This document shows positions 56,601 through 64,000 of a stretch of DNA of 64,000 bases, piece after piece. Location of the stretch: the NCBI GenBank assembly GCA_009760855.2, contig WPIO01000010.1, positions 3,257,501 to 3,321,500 of the forward strand, written 5' to 3'. Position numbers and translations under genes: made by a program. Within the stretch, counting starts at the first letter, position 1. Every line of letters begins with the position of its first letter. Source of the stretch: Cristatella mucedo (lineage: Eukaryota > Bryozoa > Phylactolaemata > Cristatellidae). The notes beneath the pieces are model-generated. The model made no database searches and had not been told where the DNA came from. It saw only the letters and a list, made by a program, of their open reading frames with translations.

Positions 56601-59600
56601 ATTCCACCTTTGGCAGTGGTTTTGCAAATTCACTACTGGTTCTGCCGGTCCTATTTGGGCTCACAGCAAGAAGCCTTTGCTGCAATCTGCTGTGAGACGA
56701 GAGCACAGTGGCAAGATCAACCTACATGGCTGGCTCCATAAAACAGAGAACGAGCACTACCTATTACCTGGCTTGAGAAAGCAGAATGCTGAATGGTATT
56801 GTTCCAAAAAGGTTAACGGACCACTTCGCATCTCAAGCTTACACGAATCAATTTCAAGCCACATAACGTTATAGATAGTTCATGAAATAACACCAGGGTA
56901 TTAGGGTCGTAGCAGAAAGGAAGATTAATATGCCTCAAAACAAAAAACCTGCACATTGCAATCACTGACATTTGATAGGCTTATCTATCTCGCTAGTCTG
57001 TCATATTCAATGCATAATTATACATGAGAGCTTTTTCAAGCTTCTGCTAGACTTATCTCTGGGGTAGCTCTGCATTAACGTTAAAATTAGCACCACGGTG
57101 ACTCTTTCGAGTGAAACGATTACCCATAAAAGAGTGGCATAACAGGGTGCCTTTTTTGCAATGCATTCTTCTTGGTGCACCGACTCATCAAAGACCGATA
57201 ACCATCAAAACCAGACCGAGTCGGGCAAAAAGGAATGGTACAGGGTAAGCAACAACCATGCATTAACAAACCGGACAGCCTTTAATTACCTCTGATGGAC
57301 GCATTAATTTCTGCATAACCATGTGCCTTGCTTGAGTTCCGCTTATCTTCATATTTTCTTGTGACTCAATCGAGGTCACTTGATCCTCTATCTTATGCAT
57401 GGCTGCTTCAGCAACATTAGGGTCACTTTCATTCTTTGATCCAAGATTCTCCAGTGCGACTGGCAAAACAGCTCCAGTAAAGCTGACCGTTGGTGGCAAC
57501 ACAGGCATTAAAGGTGAAAGGACCATGCCATATGGAGCCACGACTGGTGGCATAATGGGTGCAGGTGGAGACTGTGGCAGTACAGATGGCTTCCCAGGCA
57601 CATTTGTGCTCACGGTCACGTGTGCAGCACCAAGTACCGACAGTGTCATGCCAACAGGTGGAACAACTGGCATCGGAATCTTTGGAGAGCCCAATTTGGG
57701 AATGGCGATGCCGACCGGTGGCTACAACGTTAGTAAGTACAGCTCCAGAACTGAAGCGAATGTGAACATGCACATTAAATCGCATGTTAGAGATCTACCA
57801 TCTTAGGCTGACGTCGATTAAGCTAGTCGTCAGAGCACAATTGCAACGATGCACATGTGCTTAATTACACAAAGTGATACAAAATTTAAAAATGACAGAT
57901 CAAGGACTAGGGTGACACGCTAAATGCAAACAATTACTGCCGACATGGTATTTCCTAGTCGTCAAAGCCAATGCACACCGTGAGTGTTTGCCGAGCTTTG
58001 ACCAGGTAGGATTTAAAGCAGAATTTTTTTTTTAGAGCCCATATCTTACCACAGCTGTTCCGGGCACGGGTCCAGTGCTGCCTGCAACTTCCATGGCAGT
58101 CAGCCTTGCAGTCACTGCGGCTGCAGCAACAGCCGAAGCAGTCGGCATGCTGCCAGGTCCAACAGTGACCGTAAATAAGTTCGGTGGCGTGATTGCCTAG
58201 AAAAGAAGGAAAAAATATAGTTAACACTGAATGACAGCAGGACATGCAGCAACAACTTGGCAGAGCAAAGAGCTGCTTGGCCCACAAGTATATCAACTGA
58301 AATTCCGACTTAATGTGAACAGACCAAGTAAAACATAGGTGAGATGCAGCAGTGATTGGTTTAAAAACTAGGTAAGCACTCCCAGAGTGATCCACTGGCA
58401 AACAAAAGAAATCCAGTTATTTTGTGGTAAAGAAACCATAGTCATGTGCCTTACCAAGTGCCTAACAAACCACCAGTGTGCAACCAAAAACGTTGGCCAT
58501 AGTCAAGCATCACAAAGTGTTATTTAGGTCTACAGTGCCAGGATCGAGCAGCCATAACCCAACATCTGGAAGGATTCGGCCTCCCTATCCATTCAATCAC
58601 CAAATAACAAAAATATAACGTAAAAACATAAAATGGTATGGAGCATGGAAGCACTCTTTGAACACCATGCAGCAACGTCTAAACCAGCCAAGTAAAGACA
58701 GCACCAGTGTTACTTATAAGAAAGGCACGTAATGCTTCAAAATCTCACAATATCCTTCACAAATCATCTTACAAATCTCCTTCATTGATGGATACTTATG
58801 ACAAGTCACAGGAGTTAAATCAAAAGTCTAGTCATACACAACATAGAGAAATATAATTCATTTATATAGCGCCCCAAAAGAACTTAATCTCTATTCAGGC
58901 GCTTCACATATGCCTAGGGGCTCGAGCCCACGACCTCAGTCAGATCTTGGTCGGGGTGAGCACCTTAACCGCTAGACCAAACCAGCTCGGCAGCAACCTG
59001 GCACATGCCCGAAAAACAAAAGCACAATTCTGAATATCAAGATATGTACCCCATGGAAAAACATCCGATGCTTCTTCCAACCGATGGTCAGGTAGATAAA
59101 AAACCTACCTTACCAACTCTTAGGTACTGCCCACCAAGGTCGAATAAGTTCATTGAGCTAACAGCATCGTCAGCAGCTTGTTGAGACACGAACTCAATAA
59201 AGCCATACCCTCTGAAATGCATAACAAAATGTCAGCGACAGAGCCACCACATCGAATGCATATTCGTAACAATATGTGAGCCCACAGCAAACGTCACCAA
59301 CAGGAACATACTTGTGCTTGCCAGGTCGAGTTGGTTCCGGAATAAGACGACACGACTTTACGGTTCCAAAGGCTTCAAAAACGCTACAAAAAGTGAATGC
59401 AGTGGCTGCACAGCTGCTTTCCATACAGATCGCAAATGTTTGAAATAATAGGACACCAATGTCCCTACTCGATTTTCAGGAGGGCAATTGCAAGAGCACA
59501 AATAGTAAAGTGCTGCAAGTGCACTTGTCGTCAAAGATTTCCTTGAGAGAAGGCACACACGAAGTCTGCCGAGAAAGCATCCTTGAGCATAGACTATGAA

Positions 59601-62600
59601 ATAACCGACCAAGTTCGGGTTGCTTATAGCGCGTTTGATAGTGCACTTACTCTGCAAATGACAGTACGAGCAGGAAAGGTGGAAAAGGAAAGATCATTGG
59701 ATAAAGAGGTTGATCGTGAACAATGCAGCTGCATCTAAAGCAGTCCGATAGACTTGATGTGCAGCCACCTCATGCAACCAACAGCACAGCATCGGTAGTG
59801 CCACAGCAAGTTACTGCACCAGCGGCTCGCATCTAAACAAATCTAGGGAAAGCGAAACAAGACCATACCTCTGAACGTCGATCTCAGTAAGATCCTGGTG
59901 AACCGAAGAAACATATATGCGATTGTACGACTTGGCTTCTTCGCGCAGCTGCTCGATAATAGGCTGTGCCTGTGGCATGTTGCTTGGCCTGCCAACCTGA
60001 AATACAACCGACGAATGCCACGGATTGCCACTCAAACTCTTTCTTATGCTGGAGGACCCTAGGCAAATACCAATTAATTACCTTTATATTCCGCCCACCA
60101 ATCATGACGTTGTTCATTTGCTCCATGGCCAGCTGGGCTGCCTCAGGCAAGTCGTACTCGATGAATGCAAACCCTTTGTGCTTATTAGTCACTGCATCCC
60201 ATGAAAGGTTAACACTTTTGATAGGACCGAAGGGTTGGAAAGCTTGCTTAATGGTGTCCTCCTTGATTTCAAAATTAATGCTGCCGACATATATTCTGCA
60301 AGGACATAAATTCATGGCAAGCAAGATTTGACATCAGAGCAAGCAACTAAATTCACACGAGCCGGTAAAGCAATCTAGCTCTGCTTAGGTGGAAGTAACG
60401 CTCGTTCATCTCAGGTGCTTCACGAGGCATAAACCATCTCACCCCATAAAAAGAGCCGACCTCCACTAACCCAGCAGCAAAGGAAATTTCCCATCCGAAA
60501 GGCTTACCCAGTCCCATCCTACATCGTGACAGCCTGTGCCACCTCACTGGCAGTTACGTGTACGCTTGCCTAGCACACGGGTGTTCAACAAGGTAATTGA
60601 AGTCTTGGCTACATGTTGGTCAAAGGACTTCACCCCAGACATCGACAAACAAGTGAACATGCCTAAATAAAAAATAAAATACAATCAAGTTTAGCTGATT
60701 TAACAGTCTCGTTTACATAGCAGCAGAAGAGCCTTTGGGGATATTACCCTTGCTTCAGTAGGCAATAAAGGATTGTCTGCTAATATGCTAATCAGACTCA
60801 ACCGGCAACCTGAGTCGTGAAGTGAGAGCACTTACCATTAGGCTAAGACCCAGGCGCCGTACCTCCCACCGGTGCTGCCAAAGTGGTTCACAAAAAAAGT
60901 GGGTGGCACAGTTTTCTTAAAATTTCGGACTGGCCCTATCCACTGATGCTGTAGCCTGCATAAGCTGGTCAATCTGAAGTACAGGGTACAATCACTCTCA
61001 TTCCTAATCTATATAATGTTGTGTTAATCTAATAATAACATAACATTATTCACAACATACTAGGTCGAAATAACAATAAAACTTCTGCACAGCACAGAGA
61101 ACAAAATTTCTTTCTAGACACTTTACATATGTGGAAAAGAAGCATGTAAACGGGCTGGTGAAAGTGAACAGGAGAGCATACACAATAAAGATGCTCGGAT
61201 GGATGTGACAATAAAAAAGGGGCATCACTCAGGGAGTGCACACAGAAGAGGCGAACTACGTCTCGCAATAGTTGGATGGCGACAGACGAAAGGTTTGAAT
61301 AGTCTACAATATAGTCCTCACCTGCACATCAATGCCAAAGCCTGCTGCTTCTGGACACTGGTCTGGAAGTTAAGCTGCTGCTGCTGTTGGTGGGCTATAG
61401 TCTGCTTTACCAGCACAGTCTTAATGCTCTGTTCCATTGCATACTTCTTGGCTCTGTTAAGTGCCTCGTGCTGTGATGCTGACAACTTAATTAACTTGAA
61501 AGCATCCTGCTCTTTCTTGGACCCAGGTCCACCAACAACTGGACCTGTTTGATCTGCCTGGCGCAAAGCATCTACAATGCAAAAGGGCCGGATCTCGGTT
61601 CTCCACCAAGACAGCAGGCAAAACATCAAAAAATAAGCAAGCCTATAGCTTACACGTCGGTTGCTTTTAAATCGAAGGAAAGTAATCTTGCATAGCCTTA
61701 ACAGCCCCCTAATTCTAGAACAAACGTGGTGAGTATCCAGACAGTACAAGCAACAAAAACAGTCTGCTTGAGGTACTCGAGTATCCAAGGGGGCCACACC
61801 ACTTTATCAACAGGTCAAAGACAACAACATACAAAATCTTTACCATGACATATGTCACAGGTGTCGACAGTACAGATGGTTCAATGGAGACGATGTACCC
61901 TAGTGCTCACTGCAAATGTGGCAAGTACGACGGGAGCACATAAAATGACAGAAAAAGAAAGACAACAGGATTAGAGAACGTGCCAATCAGTATGCAGGTA
62001 AGCATTGCATAAGAACGGTCTTTTGACAATACCCTGAAATATAAAGAAGAATTAGAGTCAAGCATCATCAATATTACTAAAAATGCACTAGAGCAGAAAG
62101 CACCCCTCCCTTTATTGCATTTCTTGCAGACAAGACCAGGATATATGCACATATTCAAAACTTTGCAGATATCAATACACACTCCAGAAACGGTGCCCAG
62201 GCTCGCTCACATGATGCTTTGTTCTCATTTCCCAACTATGCATTGCACAGCGAATGTCCATTATACAGCTATGTGGAAACATATCCTTAAGTCTGAAAAA
62301 TAGAAGAAAACAATATCTCATGAGCCTAGATTTAAACAAGCGACATTAATCGAAGCAAAAATGGCAAATATTCCTGTTTACTGCACTTGTGCAATACACA
62401 GAACTAGCACAACTCCAGCCCCAGGTTTCTCTGGCACGCCGCCTCTGCTGCCTGGGAAACCACAACATCAGTCGTCTTATCAGTATTCCCATACAAAATA
62501 AAGCAGAAACACATTAACCCTGCAGGACTTCAAAAAAGCTAGTGGAATCGAGGTATTCAGTTACACACACAAACCACAGCTGCTTTCAGTTACAAGCATG

Positions 62601-62762
62601 CTTACCATCGCCAGTCACTCCCACCAAACTCGTGCCCACCAGAGATGTTGGCACAATCGGAGCAACAATGCCGGCTGAATAGCTGGCAGCAATGGGAACA
62701 AACGGGGAGGAGCCAAGACTGCTGACTGGAGCAACACCGGCTTCGTATCCAGGTACCTGGAA
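53503..62762 (-). CDS. PUF60: PUF60 / half-pint poly(U)-binding splicing factor (ten exons traced, 5' end not found)
   Basis: Nuclear RNA-binding protein that helps U2AF recognise the polypyrimidine tract at 3' splice sites; in vertebrates it also acts as a transcription repressor (FIR). The coding joins are 62762-62606, 61571-61322, 60295-60082, 59996-59869, 59383-59312, 59211-59109, 58196-58050, 57721-57290, 55672-55483 and 53612-53503. All introns are GT-AG and all phases match, giving 600 residues plus stop (human PUF60 has 559). Domain order: N-terminal helix region ([10 protein letters not shown]), RRM1 about residues 136-207, RRM2 about 232-308, Ala/Pro/Val-rich linker, and C-terminal UHM about 505-598. 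The start codon lies upstream of 62762 and I could not place it. Introns contain SINE-A, SINE-B and a LINE-alpha fragment. Confidence 0.95.
54410..54536 (-). mobile_element. SINE-A copy, tail shortened
   Basis: Reverse copy: CCAGGCGCTTCACATATACTGC, GGCTCGAGCCCACGACC B-box region and AGCACCTTAACCCCTAGGGC head. Confidence 0.8.
54905..55063 (-). mobile_element. SINE-A copy
   Basis: Reverse copy: ATAATTCATTTGTATAGC tail, AATATCTATTCAGGCACTTC, CTTGAGCCC and GAGCACCTTAACCACTGGGTC. It contains a GTAATCAAATTCATACATTT insertion in the loop, as in the copy at 45283, so these two share a subtype. Confidence 0.85.
55087..55240 (+). mobile_element. SINE-B copy
   Basis: Forward copy and one of the cleanest: GAGGGGTAAGATTATTGC, GTGGGTTCGAGTCCTGCAGT, CAATGCAAGTGGTGGTGATA, CTGCTATATAAATGAGGC and TGAATCAGCTAAC. 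Confidence 0.9.
55483..55672 (-). CDS. PUF60: PUF60 exon i (UHM domain, first part)
   Basis: [20 protein letters not shown], then [20 protein letters not shown], then EKQGEED and VIVKIFVEY: the U2AF-homology motif fold. I chose the acceptor TTATTTAG because it restores the human spacing and phase 0; TAGTCTAG four bases downstream gives the wrong phase. The donor is GATG|GTGTGT in phase 1. Confidence 0.96.
55673..57289 (-). other. PUF60 intron between exons h and i
   Basis: A 1.6-kb intron. It holds a LINE-alpha 3' fragment (56022-56194). The rest is unrecognised. Confidence 0.75.
56022..56194 (+). mobile_element. LINE-alpha 3' UTR fragment
   Basis: Sense-orientation piece of the 3' UTR (CATGCTGACCCTG...CATGTCACCC) with the GCACCTAGAAAGAGATCGAG hairpin region and an (ATT)n tail. 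No ORF sequence remains. Antisense relative to PUF60. Confidence 0.9.
57290..57721 (-). CDS. PUF60: PUF60 exon h (Pro/Val-rich linker to start of UHM)
   Basis: 144 codons: a Pro/Val/Gly-rich stretch with repeated MPVVPPVGM-like motifs, an acidic segment, then [19 protein letters not shown], matching human [19 protein letters not shown]. The acceptor is CTAACGTTGTAG (branch-point-like CTAAC included) and the donor TCAGAG|GTAATT in phase 0. Confidence 0.94.
58050..58196 (-). CDS. PUF60: PUF60 exon g (Ala-rich linker)
   Basis: [13 protein letters not shown], then [19 protein letters not shown], matching human VTPP...[21 protein letters not shown]. Both ends are phase 0. The acceptor is CTTCTTTTCTAG and the donor GCTGTG|GTAAGA. 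Confidence 0.93.
58853..58994 (-). mobile_element. SINE-A copy, well preserved
   Basis: Reverse copy: ATAATTCATTTATATAGCGC, AGAACTTAATCTCTATTCAG, GGCTCGAGCCCACGACCTC and GTGAGCACCTTAACCGCTAG, ending CAGCTCGGCA. It lies in the PUF60 intron between exons f and g. Confidence 0.9.
59109..59211 (-). CDS. PUF60: PUF60 exon f (RRM2, RNP1)
   Basis: Opens KGYGFIEF (RNP1) and continues [21 protein letters not shown], almost identical to human. The acceptor is GCATTTCAG and the donor GGTAAG|GTAGGT in phase 0. Confidence 0.97.
59312..59383 (-). CDS. PUF60: PUF60 exon e (RRM2 centre)
   Basis: A 72-nt exon encoding [14 protein letters not shown]...PGKHK, matching human SVFEAFGKIKSCTL...GKHK with one extra residue. 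The acceptor is CTTTTTGTAG and the donor CACAA|GTATGT in phase 2. Confidence 0.95.
59869..59996 (-). CDS. PUF60: PUF60 exon d (RRM1-RRM2 linker, RNP2 of RRM2)
   Basis: [20 protein letters not shown], then [18 protein letters not shown], with RNP2 IYVSSV. The acceptor is GTATTTCAG and the donor CAGAG|GTATGG in phase 2. Confidence 0.97.
60082..60295 (-). CDS. PUF60: PUF60 exon c (RRM1)
   Basis: RNP2 IYVGSI at the start and RNP1 KGFAFIEY in the middle, with [20 protein letters not shown] and [11 protein letters not shown] between and after. It ends GGRNIK|V. The acceptor is TCCTTGCAG and the donor AAAG|GTAATT in phase 0. Confidence 0.97.
60690..60854 (-). mobile_element. SINE-B copy, diverged
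   Basis: Reverse copy: TTTAGCTGATTTAACAGTC, GCAGCAGAAGAGCC, GTAGGCAATAAAGGATTG, GAGCACTTACC and CTAAGACCCAGGCGC. The B-box region is altered. It lies in the PUF60 intron between exons b and c. Confidence 0.82.
61322..61571 (-). CDS. PUF60: PUF60 exon b (N-terminal conserved helix)
   Basis: Contains [37 protein letters not shown] and ALALMCR, closely matching the human stretch [19 protein letters not shown] onward. The acceptor is GCATTGTAG and the donor TGCAG|GTGAGG in phase 2. A downstream in-frame CGCCAG acceptor would be phase 0 and is rejected on phase. Confidence 0.93.
61572..62605 (-). other. PUF60 intron between exons a and b
   Basis: A 1.03-kb intron. A candidate alternative exon at about 62402-62447 was considered and not adopted. 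No repeat recognised. Confidence 0.55.
62606..62762 (-). CDS. PUF60: PUF60 exon a (5'-most detected)
   Basis: Reads [19 protein letters not shown]...[17 protein letters not shown], a hydrophobic Pro/Val/Ser-rich N-terminal segment without a human counterpart. The donor is GATG|GTAAGC in phase 1, which joins exon b in frame. The acceptor could be GTGTTCCAG (used here) or the next CAG six bases in (start 62756); both keep the frame. Supported mainly by the phase match and splice sites, so less certain than the others. Confidence 0.65.
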
Positions 62763-64000
62763 CTGGAACACAACCGAAGCAGCTACAAACTACATACAAC
62801 CACAGCAAAAGCAGCAACTACATACTGCCTTTTCCAAGGCAGCCTACTGCTAGCTCAGTCAAGTGACTCCGAATCTGCATCACAAGCAAAGACACGAAAC
62901 AACAGCTTGCTTGGTGCAAAAAACCCTACCAATCAATCAAACAATTGGTGATTTCTCAGTGTAGCCAAGGTACTTTTTTGGATAGACCAGCAAGAAAAAT
63001 AAAAAATGCCTGCAATGCCACACAGCAAATGCAAACATGCATAAAGTAGAACAAATGAGAATAAACGATTAAAAATCATTATCGCTCAATCCTAGATGTG
63101 CATCAAGCTCAAAATTCTTAATCAGCAAAAACAGGCCGACTACTAAGGCTACTCCCAATTCAACTACTGCGACCTTTTGTTTCTTTGCAAAAGGGATCCT
63201 GTAACTGGGCTTGTCACATTTGAAAGGCATTGGTGGGATGGTGCATATATGCGAGTTGCTGACAAGGAGATTCACGAGTGACAGGCAAACGAACGCCGAG
63301 CCACAGGCTGTGCTCAGGCTGAACACCAAAATCTAAGAGGCCTTTGAAAGTTGTTCTGCATAGGATGCAAGTCATGCCCAAATATTTCGTTATTTGGTCT
63401 TGAGAAGTAGTTATCGACCAAGAGCCAAGGCATTGCAGAATGATTTTGCTTCAGTCATCCGCCCAGAATTAGGGCATTGCAGAGTAATTTTCCTTTCATT
63501 TCCAGAGACCTAAGCACGGCACGAAAACGTCTTCACTTTCTCGGCCGACACCTTAAACACACCGCAAACAAGCCCAGGTCTGACACTTTTCGGCATAGAC
63601 TAGACAAAGAAAATGTGGCCGATCGCCTCACCAAAAAACAGTCTAAAGCACGTGCTTCAACCTTTTTCTTACACGCACTCGGCAAACGAGTACTGACGTG
63701 CCAAATTCATTCCAGGGTCCTCTAAGCAGATGCCAGCATCGGCTAAGACTTCGCAGCAGTCAGACAGACTGCTTGCCGAGCAACCAAAAGCCACTGTATG
63801 ACATATTATCGCTCGAACTTGTACGAGTATCATGCCGTATAGATCGGACCATCCAAGGGAGCTACTAACGCTTTGCTGTAGCAGCTTCTGCAATTGTGTC
63901 CTTAGGACGAAAACACATTTATAACGGTTATAACGCTTATAACGGTTCTAGTCACTGCCGACGCGTGACAAATGCCGGCGAAGCCCTGCGCCTAGGAGCA
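62763..64000. other. Probable PUF60 5' intron or upstream DNA
   Basis: The missing PUF60 start must lie here or beyond the window. I find no ATG-containing exon that I can support. A plus-strand ORF at 63477-63725 (82 codons, Arg/Lys-rich) has no recognised family. Confidence 0.35.

Noticed and set aside
62402-62447. Possible extra PUF60 exon after TTTCCCAG on the minus strand
   Set aside because: Exons a and b already join in phase, the segment has no good donor and no similarity to the family, and its frames soon stop.
63477-63893. Plus ORF 63477-63725 and overlapping minus ORF 63669-63893
   Set aside because: Neither shows a motif. The minus one has a GTGTAAGA donor-like end and could be a 5' PUF60 exon, but no sequence similarity supports it.

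Overview
The window is eukaryotic. It holds two intron-rich nuclear genes, both on the minus strand, spaced by about 30 kb of mobile-element debris, with no operons or bacterial-type signals. Intron sizes (0.2-6.7 kb), abundant (CA)n/(GA)n microsatellites, tRNA-derived SINEs and CR1/L2-like LINEs point to an invertebrate metazoan. I cannot name the phylum from the sequence alone.

Region 1-23.7 kb. After gene-free DNA (1-1883) comes SIRT1, the NAD+-dependent nuclear deacetylase. It can be followed through nine coding exons from the ATG at 23515 to the stop at 2275, with a poly(A) signal at 1884-1889. Every splice junction keeps the reading frame and the predicted protein is 885 residues. The NAD site, catalytic His, four zinc cysteines and the C-terminal activity-supporting (ESA) segment are all present. 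Its three long introns carry eight SINE copies and several microsatellites; intron 7 is mostly one large (GA)n/(CA)n block.

Region 23.7-39.5 kb. A decayed hAT-type DNA transposon with a ZMYM1-like transposase tail (about 23732-28756) is split by a nearly full-length LINE, here called LINE-alpha, copy 1. After it come more LINE-alpha fragments and a CpG-rich stretch (31.7-36.6 kb) with a (GCC)33 run. I recognise no gene there.

Region 39.5-47.7 kb is a nest of elements. An old LINE of a second family (LINE-beta) was hit by five later insertions: a BED-finger hAT transposon with recognisable ends, a SINE-B, LINE-alpha copy 2 (minus strand), a SINE-A and LINE-alpha copy 3. Region 47.7-53.5 kb holds a LINE-alpha 3' fragment, SINEs, a 28-bp tandem repeat and two unrecognised ORFs.

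Region 53.5-64 kb. PUF60, a poly(U)-binding splicing factor (half-pint orthologue), is traced through ten coding exons on the minus strand: two RRMs, an Ala/Pro-rich linker and a C-terminal UHM. Its start codon and first exon(s) were not identified.

Two SINE families are described here from repeated copies. SINE-B has about 14 copies. SINE-A has five, and its 3' tail closely matches the LINE-alpha 3' tail, as expected of a SINE mobilised by that LINE. SIRT1 and PUF60 act in separate nuclear processes, and nothing in the window ties them together beyond shared orientation.
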